Under the pieces are notes generated by a model. It was not told the DNA's origin, made no database searches, and saw only the letters and a program-made list of their open reading frames with translations. 47,041 nucleotides of DNA from Trichosphaerium sp. ATCC 40318 (lineage: Eukaryota; Discosea; Flabellinia; Trichosidae): assembly GCA_038496445.1 (NCBI GenBank), contig JALMLS010000546.1, positions 1 through 47,041 of the forward strand. The letters run 5' to 3'. The position numbers were made by a program, and so were the translations under genes. Each line of letters begins with the position of its first letter. Within the stretch, counting starts at the first letter, position 1. Shown here one piece after another: positions 22,778-35,713 of the stretch.

Positions 22778-24739
22778 CTAAGGACTTGACTGTGACAAAC
22801 GTCTTATACAACGTTCTCTACCAACAAATGCTGGAGGTGGAGGTGGATTGAAATGAAATGAAGCTAACCCACCACTTGTTGGTGCATTGATAACAAGAGT
22901 AGTTACAACATCAGTATTGATATCAATAGACAGATAGCTTCCATCTCGACAAGCAGCAATTAACGTGTTTGCTGATATTGCTGTCAAACCTAAGCCACCA
23001 AATAAGTATGTAATCAACAAAGCCTAGACAGCGCAACACAAAAGCCATTTGTGAGGTCTTACCATCGATGACACAACTCCCTCCAGTATTAATTATGCGT
23101 TGAGTTTCACAAGATCCAGATAGAAAATTAGGCCTTACTTGAAGAACAACAACGCCAACGTATAGAACACCATCAACGATTTCTCCTAATATAGTATTAG
23201 TAGATACCTACTATTATTTTAATTAAAGCACATGCCACTGAAACCAGAGTTTGCTGCATCATCGCAAGCAACACTAAATTTACAGGTTTCCAAATCAACT
23301 TCATAAACAAGATTTCCGAAACCTTCTCCAAATATTCTTCCACTCTCTTTATCTACCATCAACCCTGCAACGCTAGTACCAATGATACATATTTTTTCCT
23401 AACAAAGAAGGTGTAAGGCAATAACTGAATTTGTGATTCGACATACAATTTGGCACGTGTAAGGATCAATTGAGTACAATACTTGGTCTCTATTGATGTA
23501 CAAGACTCTATCAAGTACAGCACTATAAGCCAACGCAAAAGGTACAGTTTCTAATTCAGGAATATCACATGCTATCAATATTATTAGCTGGATGACATAA
23601 TCGAAATGTATCTCACGCACATCCTAAAATTGTATTTGTGTCTGAAATTAAACGATAATCAAATCCCGGCATTGAAGCCCCTTTGGCTGTAATTAAAGTA
23701 TCAATCACCCCACCTTGAGGCGCTGTTGTTGGAGGAGGTGATGGCATTATAGGTGCGACTGGAGGCATTGTTGTATCATCTGGAGGTGATGATGGATCAA
23801 AAAATAGAGAGGTAATGCCACCACCTCGCAATGGTAATGACGTTGTTAACTGAGTTATCGTTGATGTAGGAATATCCAAAGTAAAGTATTCATTAGAAGA
23901 AAAAGAGTATCCAATGATTTGGGTATCTGAGAGTGCAGTAATATCTATGTACCATATGTTTCAAAACAATATTCACAGCAAAAAAGATGGTACCTCCATT
24001 AATGTTTGGTACAGGATAGGTAACTATTTGAGTAATAGTGCAAGCTGTTGGACCTGTTAAAGGCGCCATGGCAATTCCAGTTGGCCCATTAACATATAAC
24101 ATATCTCCAATAATCTCAACTGTGAACAATGAATTAACAACGATGAAAAGAGAGCCATAAACAAGACGCACTTCCAGTGGACAATCCTCCAACATTTGTA
24201 AAGTCCACTTCACAGAAGTGACAAAAGGAGCAATCTGTTGGATCAACTAGCGCCACAAAACCTAGCTGTGACATAGCATATAACAATCCTGTAGCTTTAT
24301 CAACTGCAATATACAGCAAGTCAGGGCTCAGCGCACAAGAACTCTAAAATTGTCAAAAACAATTACAAAGTACAACAAGGGGTGCACCATACCTTGACAA
24401 CACATGTGTGAGGATCTACCTGATAGAGTCTATTATTTGTTTTTATAAATAGAGTATGTGTTGATGGCAAATAAGACATTGAAAACGGCCTTATATCGTC
24501 AAAGGGTGCCGTGCCACATACTAAACAAAGAGCTTAGTATTAAACATTTTGAGATCAGCAGCGTTAAAATACAGGAAAAGGGGTATACTTTGTAGAAGGG
24601 ATGAAGCTACTATTGATCGTATTTGAAACCCCATGCTTAGCTCGTTGTTAACTACAATCGCGTTATTATCTTGCGAAAGTGTATGTGCGAATAAAGATGC
24701 CAGAACGATGAATAAGAAAGGTGTTGCGCTCATTGTCAT
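22778..24739 (-). CDS. secreted beta-propeller-like protein, copy B (multi-exon)
   Basis: ATG at 24739 (alternative 24733) starts a signal peptide MTMSATPFLFIVLASLFA followed by LSQDNNA. Intron 1 is about 62 nt (GTATAC...TTTAG). Blade-like units end in D-x-x-T-C: DPHTCVV, DPTDCSFCHFCEV, DPYTCQIV, DLETCKFSV. A Pro-rich linker (PPDDTTMPPVAPIMPSPPP) is followed by APQGGVIDTLI, and the protein ends FVGRERCIRRLSQSSP-stop. Domain order equals that of copy A, and both lie on the minus strand 22 kb apart. Its 5' flank does not resemble the promoter of copy A. Family unknown; extracellular location is supported by the leader and Cys content. Confidence 0.7.
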
Positions 24740-25972
24740 CGGGTTGTTTACTAAAACTACCGTTTCTGTTAACTTTCCAAATCTCTAAACGTCACGTGAT
24801 TTTTTGAGAACCCCTAACCTTCACTGTTGTGAATACCCATACACTAATGCGCTATACCAGATTATGGAAATATTCTACTAGGTCAATTCTATTCAAAAAC
24901 TCGATAGCAATTAGGTGTTTATGTAAATATTTATTTATTTCGAAGCCAATGTACTAAATCACTTTTGACTATCGTCAACAATACATGCTTGATGATCTTT
25001 GGTAGAATTACATGTTAGATTAGATTGTCTATTTCAGTCTATTTTGTACTTCTTTTTAGGAACTGACTTGAAAACTAATCCACCACTTGTTGGTGCATCA
25101 ATAATGCCGGTGATTACAACATCAGGATTGATATCAATAGTGTAGTGGTGGTAAAGTTGGCTCAATATACAGAAAGGTAGTTTCAATTTTATGTTTGTTC
25201 TAAACTTAAGCATGAGATCGTATTTTTTGTGTTAAGTCTAACCGCTGTACTTGATTTACAACACAACTATTGTCTGTCGCAAGCAAGTTTGTGGAGAAAA
25301 CCAAGACTGCACGCCTGCTACCTATTTGTGCCTTAATCATCGTCGCCTTGTTACAATGGTTAAGCTCAACACGTGAAATATAAAGCAAAACTAGGTAAAA
25401 AGTGCGATTGTTGCAAATGGCTTGCGGAAAGGATAATTACTGGACTTTACCTTTTGGTGCTTAAGAAGGTTATATACCTTGACCAATGATGTGGTAATGC
25501 CGTAGATATAGATTTTAGCGCGTGTTGTGGTTGGATATGTAATGGAACAGGTATGACCTAGTGTTACTGCTGAAATAAAAGTCTGTCTACTGGTTTTGAA
25601 GTGCAACAGTCAGTCGTATAAGTCACACGTGATATTGCGTAGGTTGACACAGATGCAACGTATTCTATTGTTCTATTCAGGTATGCAAAAAGTTGAATTC
25701 ACCTTGCTTCTGAGTGCTCAACGATAGCAACTCATGTTTCAGATGAAGACAACGTAAATCTCGATGCCATGTACAAAATCAGAAATCTCAAGACGATTGA
25801 TACTTTATTGCTCAGATGTACCCTAAAGACAGCTTGTTGTTCAAACATAAGGGATCCCGGTATTTAGTAGTAAAATTGCCACATATTTTAAGCATACTTT
25901 ATAAGACTTTAAATGGGCTGGTACCCTTAAACTTGGCGTATACAGACCCTAATTTTACATTTTCATATCTCT
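24740..25972. other. intergenic about 1.2 kb containing a propeller fragment
   Basis: CACGTG sites occur at about 24791, 25370 and 25627. The only recognisable coding relic is at 25071-25140. Short frames at 25206-25388 and 25391-25606 show no family features. Confidence 0.45.
25071..25140 (-). pseudogene. fragment of a third propeller gene copy
   Basis: These 70 bases match the last exon of copy B (about 22862-22932) at roughly 80 percent by eye, sharing CACCACTTGTTGGTGCAT and TTGATATCAATAG. The match ends abruptly after TATCAATAG, so this is a truncated duplicate rather than a gene. Confidence 0.75.
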
Positions 25973-27187
25973 TTACCTTCCATCATGTGGTTTAGATGTT
26001 AGTTTGCCATTTTCATCCCATTGTTTGGATTCGCCTTGTTTGTTGCCATCAACCCACATAAACTGATACTTTAGTTGTCCATTCTCATGCCATCCTTTGT
26101 CTACACCTTGTTTTTTGCCATCAACCCACACACACTGACACTTCAGTTGCCCATTTTCATACCATACTTTACTTACACCATGTTCTTTATCCTCTTTCCA
26201 CGAGCCCTGATATTGTATTTGCCCATCATTGTGCCAACTTTTGGTTTCACCGTGCTGTTTATCCTCAAACCACATTCCCAAAACTTTGAGTTGGCCATTC
26301 TCATGCCATTCTCTACTTTCACCATGTTGTTTATCATCAACCCACATGACTTGTTCCTCAAATTGTCCATTCTCACGCCATATGTTACTCTCACCATGCT
26401 GTTTACCCTCAACACACGTAAACTGATACTTCAGTTGTCCATTCTCATGCCATCCTTTGTCTACACCTTGTTTGTTACCATCAAACCACATGGACTGATA
26501 CTTCAGTTGCCCATTTTCATACCACCCTTTACATTGGCCTTGTCGCTTACCATCAACCCACATGGACTGAAATTTTAGTTGACCATCATTGTACCAAATT
26601 TTACATTCACCATGTTGTTTATCCTCAACCCACATGGCTTGGTCCTCAAGTTGTCCATTCTCATACCAATTTTTGCATTCACCATGTTGTTTACCATCAA
26701 CCCACATGTACTTATCCTCAAGTTGTCCATTCTCATACCATCCTTTATGTATACCTTGTTTTTTGCCATCAACCCACATGCCCTGATACTTTAGTTGTCC
26801 GTTCTCATGCCATCCTTTGTTTTCACCATGGGTTTTACCTTTAAATTTGCTGCACTGTTGCTTCAGCTTTCCATTTTTATACCATCGCATCCATAGTCCT
26901 TTTGGTTGCAATATTTCATCAAAGTGTGTATTAATTGCTGCTCTCTTTGATAGAGTGTGGAATTTTGTAAATACTTCTACATTGAAAGTACAAATGTACG
27001 TTTGAAGTTCACTTGGAATATCCAATAATCTCAAAGAATCTGATTTGCTGTCCAACTTTTGTTTACGTTTGGAAAGAGACTTTAAACAGAAAAAAAGTGT
27101 TAGTACTAAAAAAAAGACATAAGGCGGATCGAAACACTGAATAGATGTTAGGATTTGACTTGAAATAACATTATTTTGTCTTAGCAC
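25973..27187 (-). CDS. F-box-like + MORN_2-repeat protein, copy 2
   Basis: An intact 404-codon frame. By comparison with copy 1 the conserved exon begins after TTTAAAG at 27079 (SLSKRKQKLDSKSD). Residues before it come from pyrimidine-rich sequence and may be intron, so the true start is uncertain. The N-terminus LRLLDIPSELQTYICTF is F-box-like. Twelve units of exactly 24 residues (72 bp) follow, with consensus W-Y/H-x-N-G-Q-L-K-Y-Q-x-M-W-V-D-G-K-x-x-G, plus a partial unit ending PHDGR-stop. No active site is expected. It is likely a substrate adaptor of an SCF ligase. The regular unit makes repeat-number change by unequal crossing-over likely. Confidence 0.88.
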   Translation of the reverse strand: MLRQNNVISSQILTSIQCFDPPYVFFLVLTLFFCLKSLSKRKQKLDSKSDSLRLLDIPSELQTYICTFNVEVFTKFHTLSKRAAINTHFDEILQPKGLWMRWYKNGKLKQQCSKFKGKTHGENKGWHENGQLKYQGMWVDGKKQGIHKGWYENGQLEDKYMWVDGKQHGECKNWYENGQLEDQAMWVEDKQHGECKIWYNDGQLKFQSMWVDGKRQGQCKGWYENGQLKYQSMWFDGNKQGVDKGWHENGQLKYQFTCVEGKQHGESNIWRENGQFEEQVMWVDDKQHGESREWHENGQLKVLGMWFEDKQHGETKSWHNDGQIQYQGSWKEDKEHGVSKVWYENGQLKCQCVWVDGKKQGVDKGWHENGQLKYQFMWVDGNKQGESKQWDENGKLTSKPHDGR

Positions 27188-28414
27188 TAGGCCTGATTTT
27201 TTTGGACAGTGTGAACATAGGTAGCCCTTTGCAACTCTGCAAGCTATACCATGAGTATATATATCCTCATGCAGTACTTAACGTGAGCATAAGAACAGAA
27301 AGTCACGTGCATGCTACAAAGTAGGCTTAATGCTAAAATAGAAATAGCGTTATTTCAGGTCAAATTCTATCATTTACAAACGATAGATTAGAGGTAAGTT
27401 TTTGAGCAACAATAGCTTCATATACGGTAATTGTTATGTGTGAAGGCTAAAAGGGAAAGTAATTAAAGAAAAACAAAGTTTTGTTTTTTTTCAACACAAA
27501 AAATAAGACTCTCGTTTTTGTAAACGCTGTTTGCTACAAAGAACCTTCAGCCCGTTTTACTTTGTTTTTGTACGTACCATACTTTAATTAACTAATTAGA
27601 CGGTAAACTGCTTTTAATATTAATAACAGGGCTTGCGCTGCTATATACGACTCTCGGAGTACTTTTTGTTTTTGTGTTTTGATGAACGCTATTCTGCTGA
27701 CTTAATGACTTTTTATTATCAAGTCAGTTTATTGACACAACGGTACCTTTCACACATGCCTAAATGGCTTTTTTTGCTTCACACACCGTCATTGACTTAT
27801 CAAGCCATTTTCATTACCTCTAGAGCATCAATAGTGAAACATTACAAGGTCAAGAGTTGTATGAAGTTGTGTAAAGTAAGCGACGAATTGTGTATTTTGT
27901 CCATCAAAAATATGGTTATCTAAAGAACAGTAGCATGGTCAATACCGCCTATCACCAATGCATATTTTGCACACCTACCATTACCTTCATACCTTCTTCA
28001 ATCTCCTTTGTCACTGTTAGGTTGGACAACATTAATACCGAGCTTGCAAGGCGTAGAGATTGTAAAAAAAATGGAAAAGAAAGGAGAGTTGATTTGTTTG
28101 TTTCATCATCCACATGATCACGTGATAAGTCAATAAAATATTTATTTTGTGGCTCATCCGTATGGCTTCAATAGAATGTAGGGTTGTTTTGTTGATTGAT
28201 TACCATATCACCAGCACCTCAGAATTCTTTTTGACAGATGCCAACAGTGCATAGAACTAAGTCCGTATTCTTTCGAACTGTTTACCGGTCGTGAAGAAGG
28301 GTACTATTCGATAGGTAATGATGTTAATCTTGCAATCAAATCAAGATCCGGAAATTGAGCGAGTTTTCGTTGGGTGAATCACTTGTAATCACTATATAGC
28401 CTATAAAAACGGAC
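27188..28414. other. intergenic about 1.2 kb, no supported gene
   Basis: Several frames of 60-96 codons (for example 27633-27923) lack motifs, signal peptides or splice support. CACGTG occurs at about 27304 and 28119. Confidence 0.45.
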
Positions 28415-30104
28415 ATGAAGGCCTCACAAGTAATCTGTCTATGTGTAATACTAAGTATTGCTGTTTCTACAGCAGCGTTGACGAAAATTCTGCCAAGGCG
28501 TGTAAAACCAGGAGATACCGTTGGTTTTATTTCCCCAGGTGCGTAGAATACTCACACATTAGGTTTTGGCGTTAATAACGTTTTCTAGCGTCAAATGTTA
28601 TGGCAAGCGAACCAGACATTCCAGGTGCGTTAAAATAATGATTTATATTATTTGACACGATATACAGCGTATAAGAAGCATGTAGAATCAGCAATGGCCA
28701 CAGTACGTCCAAACGGCTTTCGGTTGGTTCTGATCGATACACAGTTAGATTTAAAGGTTAAATGGGCAACACACGCATTTAGTCAGTACGAACATTCGCT
28801 GTCAACCTCAAATCGCACAATAAGCGCTTCATATAGCTAACCATATAAAGGTACGGGTATTTAGCTGGAACTGATGCTCAACGGGCTTCTGGTACGTCCG
28901 TTATCAGCTAGGATTTCTCTAATTTCGGTTTTTTTCGAAAACAGACATTATGGACATGTTTACTGATCCTAATGTTTCCTTGATTATATCAAACAGAGGC
29001 GGTTGGGGATGTAACAGATTATTACACCTTGTACGTAGTTTAAACTAATCTGATAATTGCTTTGGAGTTCAAAAAAACTATACAAATATCTCATATTTTT
29101 CTTGGTTTTTTATTGGTTCGAAACAACTTGCTGATCCACGTAGTTGGATTATGATGTCATTGCTAGAAATCCAAAACCGCTAGTAGGATATAGTGATCTT
29201 ACAGGCCTCATAAATTCAATTAATCATAAATCAGGCTTAGTTACGTTCCACGGGTAAGCATTTATCTTTCTTTTCATTTTTTTTTTTGAATGTTTATTGC
29301 AATGATTTCTGAATGCTTCAAATAGACCAATGGGCGTGGACAATTGGGAAAATGTCAACCCAAAGTTTATACGTGAAGTTTTAATGGAAGGAAATATGCC
29401 AACGTATGTACCTACCCAAAATTTTAGCGTAATTGTACCTGGTAAAGCTCAAGTACGAACAAAAAAAAAGGAAAACTCCCATTCTTATTAATGACCTGCA
29501 GGGAAGGCTTATTGGTGGCAATCTAGCAGGTAACATATCATATATGCCATAGAGGACAACTAGCTTTGAAAACTCGACAGACAGAGCAATATAACCAAAA
29601 CATTTCATGGTTTTTTGCTTTTGCTTTTTTTTTCTATTGCATTTCATTCTCATAGAATTCTAGTATTTTCAAGCTTGATAGCATCTCCATATTTCCCTAC
29701 AATTGGCCAAAATGAAGACGTTATACTTTTCCTTGAAGAAGTTGGAGAGTATCCATACAGGATAGATAGAATGATGACAACTCTTGTAAACAATGGATTA
29801 ACAAACCGTGTTAAAGGCATCATATTTGGATTGTACGTTCTACCCACGAGTTTCTTACTTTCATGATTTGTTCCTAAGTGATGTTAGATTCCATAATTGC
29901 AATGAAGTGAACCCAACAGGTGGTTTTGACCTACTACAAGTGCTTAAACAGAAAGTTGGAGATCTCAATATTCCAATTTTCTATGGCGCTGACTTTGGAC
30001 ACGACATTGAATCTGGTCAGATTGTACTTCCTCTTGGAACTCAAGTTGCAATGGATGCATCTATTGGCACTATAACATTACTTGAAACTGCTGTTAGGGA
30101 TTAA
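28415..30104 (+). CDS. secreted S66-family LD-carboxypeptidase (MccF-like)
   Basis: Ten exons join in phase to 351 residues: 28415-28538, 28589-28624, 28668-28785, 28851-28891, 28945-29030, 29144-29253, 29326-29452, 29502-29529, 29664-29832, 29888-30104. A signal peptide (MKASQVICLCVILSIAVSTA) precedes the family start VKPGDTVGFISPAS. Family marks: YGYLAGTDAQRASD, ISNRGGWGCNRLL, nucleophile Ser in GYSDLTG, HGPMG, GRLIGGNL, Glu in FLEEVGEYPYRIDR, and His in ADFGHD. The bacterial family cleaves L-D peptide bonds of peptidoglycan or peptide antibiotics. With a leader and nine introns it is a settled eukaryotic gene of bacterial origin, probably used on bacterial walls. AATAAA lies at 30138-30143. 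Confidence 0.93.
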
Positions 30105-30326
30105 AGTACACTGTCCTTGCAGGAGATGTTAAAAACCAATAAAACGTGGATTGAAACGTCAGCCAAAAAAACAACAATTTCGCTTTTGCTTCTTTTTTAT
30201 TACACTGTAATATCTATGGTTATTTGGTTGTATCTAGCTGCTCAGAGAGACAATTGTAAAGCAACAACGCTCAATTTGCTATCTGTAGATGAGTTAAACC
30301 ATGTGCTGTGTTTGAATGATTGAAAG

Positions 30327-31169
30327 CTACAAGAAATCAAAACAATATTGTAAGTTCAATGATTTGATAGCAGCTTCTGTTATTTTTGTATCTCCATAGA
30401 CTTCAATAATTTTAAGAGCTTGCAAGTGTTTCAAACAATCATTTGATATATTTGGACACTCATTAAGTGTGAGATGTTCAAGACTTGTTAAATCCTTCAA
30501 GCCTAAATCAGTTATCTTATCACAAACATTAATATGCAAGTGTTTAACATTCTTTAATCCTTGTAATCCATAATCTGTTGTTTCATGTCCAGCAGAAATG
30601 GAAACTGTGTTTACATTTGCTAGTTCTCTAAGCCATTCATCACTTGCAGTATTGAGTCTGATTGTGTGAGCATCTCGTAGCTCTTTTATTCCTTCAACAG
30701 TAATATTCTTACATTCAATAAGGCTTATAGAATGCATTTCTCTTAATAGCTTTAATGAGACATCTGTAATCTCTGTATGATCAAGTTGAATATCATAAAC
30801 AGGTTTCTTTCCTCCTTGAACTAATGCAGAGATACCAGAGTCTGTCACGCTTGAAAGTGCAAGGTTTATTGCATGAACACCTGAGAGATTGGATAGGTCA
30901 TTGTCTGATAGAGTTAACCAAGTGCAATCAATTTCTGTGTTGGTAAGCAACGGGCTTCCTGCAAGAAGTAAACAATCTGATGCTACAGTCAATTCTATGT
31001 GAATAAAGCCTATATTACAACGAATGATACTATTAAACAGGCGAGAGACTGTCGTAGCTTTAATACGCTGCTTTCTGTTTAAATTGCGTAGAATATGCGT
31101 TAGTATCTCTGGTGGAACCTTATAAAGAGTGCTATCGTGTTTTTTAGATTGTATAGCACTCTTGGACAT
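30327..31169 (-). CDS. F-box / leucine-rich-repeat protein
   Basis: A single-exon frame of 280 residues. An F-box lies at residues 18-50 (KVPPEILTHILRNLNRKQR). It is followed by about eight LRRs of the cysteine-containing, AMN1/FBXL kind (LEHLTLNECPNISNDCLKHL, VKHLHINVCDKITDLGLKDL). Such proteins select substrates for SCF ubiquitin ligases. It is convergent with the S66 gene, with only about 220 bp between the stops. There are no introns, unlike most neighbours. Confidence 0.85.
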   Translation of the reverse strand: MSKSAIQSKKHDSTLYKVPPEILTHILRNLNRKQRIKATTVSRLFNSIIRCNIGFIHIELTVASDCLLLAGSPLLTNTEIDCTWLTLSDNDLSNLSGVHAINLALSSVTDSGISALVQGGKKPVYDIQLDHTEITDVSLKLLREMHSISLIECKNITVEGIKELRDAHTIRLNTASDEWLRELANVNTVSISAGHETTDYGLQGLKNVKHLHINVCDKITDLGLKDLTSLEHLTLNECPNISNDCLKHLQALKIIEVYGDTKITEAAIKSLNLQYCFDFL

Positions 31170-31740
31170 GGTGAGTGCGTGTTATGCGTTGTAATGACTT
31201 AAGTTGACTTGTCATTTTAGAATTTCAAATCCACGATCACACTGCCGTATTTGCACCAATACGCAACCTGCAATTTGTTTATAATAATGCAAAAAAAGGC
31301 TACAAACTAGACCGTCTAGACTTTTGTAACTTATTGCTCTTTTATTCACCAGGTTTACTAAGAATTTAACATGTTTTTGAGCTTGGAACTTACGCCATGG
31401 AAAGAGCACTTTCTAATGCTCATTGGTTCTCAACAACAACACCTGAAACAGGCTGGGACTAAATAAGCCAAACCCTGGCTCCCTTTTGGCGGCGAATTTT
31501 GCATAAACATAGGAGACGCATCAGAAGCTTCTAGCTTGGAAAAAAAACTCTAGCTTCGGCTATACATTAACTTTGTATCTGCACGATTTGAAACAACCAC
31601 AACTACAAAAAACCTTAACACACTTGTAACTGTACAATAAGAAAGCTAAAATAAATAGATAACTAAGAATTACTTTCCAAGTTTTAATATCTGCAACAAA
31701 TGAAATTGTGAGTTGTAAATGTGGGTGCTAACTTTAATAA
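31170..31740. other. intergenic, no supported gene
   Basis: This holds the promoter of the F-box/LRR gene and the 3' flank of the GH10 gene. A 65-codon minus-strand frame (31212-31409) has no family features. Confidence 0.4.
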
Positions 31741-33118
<1,378 letters not shown>

Positions 33119-33953
33119 TTTGTTTCAAACTTGATATTCGTTAAGTATATTTTCGATTTGGTCAAACACCTTTTATAGGTCATGTTTGCTCTATTCCAAA
33201 TAGACAACCCATTGAGTTATACTGTCAAGTGGAACCCATAAAAGCCTATTTAGTTCTTGTTTATGAATTTTATTTTAGGAGCGTGTCACATGCGTGTTAG
33301 TACAAACAAGCGATAAACATAGAACATTTTACAGCACATGTCAGTTGTTTATGTTGTGTTTACGTCAGTGATAAACGCGAAGGAGAATTCAAGAGCTGGC
33401 ATTACTATGACCAATAGGATGAGCAGTACGACGTGGTATGAAGACAAAGTGAAAGCGTATTCTGCATACAGCAATGGCGAGTGTGTAGAAGAACATACAG
33501 CAACATGAGAATGATACATTGCAGGTTGCAATTATATTGCTACGTAGAACAATGAGTTTTAATTTCTTCAGCACGTGATGCTTCTTTGTTTGCTGTGACA
33601 GTTACAGAGTTCTGGGTTGCAACAATGGGAAAACCTTCCAGCTCTGCCGATTGTCTACGCACCAACCTTTGTCCTAGAATTTGTTTACAAGTTTTCTTTT
33701 ACGTAGAAAATGACAGCCCAACTTCTGTGCACTTCAAACAACATCTCCTCTTTAACGTACGACAACTTGATGCAACGTACTGACACTTTGACACCAGGCA
33801 ATAAGACCGTGCGTTTACCTCGACAATGCGAGTACGCAAGCGAAGAGGCTTACTGACGTTCAAAACAATGTTCAGATAATAATACAAAATAATGTTTAAA
33901 AAAGTCAAAGTGATTTCTCAAAGCGAGATAGTAGTAGAGCCGTTACCCCTCTA
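33119..33953. other. divergent intergenic region, no supported gene
   Basis: This lies between the GH10 gene and the F-box/TPR-like gene, with one CACGTG at about 33572. Overlapping short frames on both strands show no motif. Confidence 0.4.
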
Positions 33954-35498
33954 ATGAGTATTGTGTCGGCCTCTAGCCCCACGAAGCCACTACAGTTCCA
34001 CTACAATCGTCACAATAGCCCTGGATCACTCAATTACAGGAAACGACCATTTCGAAACGCACAGCCTTGGAACTTCTCCTACACACCGTTTCCATCATGC
34101 GATTTCCCTAGAAAGCGTGAAAGGTCTGTCAGAGAGTCAGACAACACGTACAACAGAGCTACAAAGCGGTCCAGAACAAGTCGCTTCACAGCCGTCAAGT
34201 GCGCAACAGTAGACGTTGTATTAATTACTCACTGGCCGAATAGTTTTTTTCACGCGCTTCCAGATGAAATAAAGTGTTTTGTATTTTCCTTTCTAGATGT
34301 GCAAACGTTATGGACAATATCGTTTTGCTGCTGGAATTGGCGCAATTTATCAAACAATGATATGTTGTGGTTTGAAAAGTACAGTCGTAAGTGGCGTAGT
34401 CATGTACGCACGCGTGAAGTTCTTTGTGGCTCAACACAACGCCCCTCCGTCAAAGAATTGTACTGTTTGCGCCGTGCTGTCGAATTACAACATTTCTTTG
34501 CCCCAAACGCTTGCCACGAGGCACCAGATGATGCTGAGGTACTTATCAATCTAAAATGCCATTACGCGTGGAAGAGGTTTTTTTTTTGTGAAACTTTATT
34601 TCTCACCAACTTTTCTTTATTACCACAGCGCATTTTACGCAGCTGCAATTTTTTTTTTAGCGGTTTGAATTTTTTGTTTTGAAAATCAAAAGTTTCCCTC
34701 TCAGAAAAAACCGCTCACTACAAGCTTACCCATTTACGTTTTCACCCTCACACGAACCCTTTAGATATATCACAGATGGGGCGAAACACTTTACAACGAA
34801 GCAGCTAATGTTATCACCTACCAACCTCGTCAGGGTGATTGGCTATTTCGTGTAGCGTTTCAGGAGTACCAGTCAGCGGTGGCCCTCCGCCCAGACGTAC
34901 GTTTGGTTCGCCTTTTTAGTAGTCGTTAGAGCCTGTATCTATTGTATTACACGTTTCTTTTCTGATCATTTTTTATTTAGTTGTATGAAACACTTATCCA
35001 CTGGGGAGATGCACTGAGTGATTTGGCAAAATCTAAAGAGAACTTGGAGGACAAGAAAAGTTTGTTTCTACTCGCTCAACAAAAGTACAATCAAGCCAAG
35101 AGTAGGATGCCAATACACTTAGATAGGTAGGTGAACCACCTCAAGCATTTTTGTAAAACTGAAACCGTTCCTTTTCTTTGAATTCTTCGTAGTAAAAGCC
35201 TAGTTAGTTAAAAAAGACCCTCTCCTACATCTAACTCTTGAGTACTCATACATTTTCTTGTAGGACAGTAAAGCTAGGCTCAGAGGAGAGCGCTGCATTA
35301 TTCTTTGAGAATTCACCTCCTCGTAATGAGGTAGTAGTGCGAAGGTCAGAGCCTCAACCAAGCATGTTTGGGATGTACAATAATTACAATGAAGAACCAC
35401 GAAGAAAAGCCCAGATGGTTTCATTAGAAATGCCAGATTTCGACTCTTGCGAGCAAGATGAAGGCAACTATGGCTACGAGCCAATGAATTGTGGATAG
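33954..35498 (+). CDS. F-box protein with TPR-like C-terminal half
   Basis: Four exons (33954-34576, 34776-34896, 34981-35126, 35264-35498) join in phase to 374 residues. A basic, low-complexity N-terminus (about residues 1-85) is followed by an F-box (FFHALPDEIKCFVFSFLDVQ, then WFEKYSRKWR). Later helices look TPR-like: RWGETLYNEAANVI, FQEYQSAVALRPDLYETLIHWGDALSDLAK and FLLAQQKYNQAKS. The tail is acidic (MPDFDSCEQDEGNYGYEP). Predicted SCF substrate adaptor. The F-box call is firm; the TPR call rests on the A-x-x-L/Y-x-P pattern only. Confidence 0.75.
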
Positions 35499-35713
35499 AG
35501 AAAGGCGATAAAAAAAAAAACCTGTTGTAAATGTAAAAATTTAACTCGCTTATTGTTTTCTAAACATGTTTTATTTCCTGTTTTTCTTGAAGCCAGCTGT
35601 AATCGTAGGCCATACTTAGCAATTGCGAGTTTGCGTAGACACCTTCAACTAGAAAGGATTGCAAAGTGGGGTAATAAATCAAGACCTTCTTACTGTGCAG
35701 CCCGACTGAGCCT

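Noticed and set aside
26075-26578. 167-codon plus-strand frame inside MORN_2 copy 2
   Set aside because: It is the antisense shadow of the 72-bp repeats, which keep all frames open by periodicity.
30117-30323. 68-codon frame with a hydrophobic stretch after the S66 gene
   Set aside because: It spans the AATAAA of the S66 gene and lies in the 3' flank; likely chance.
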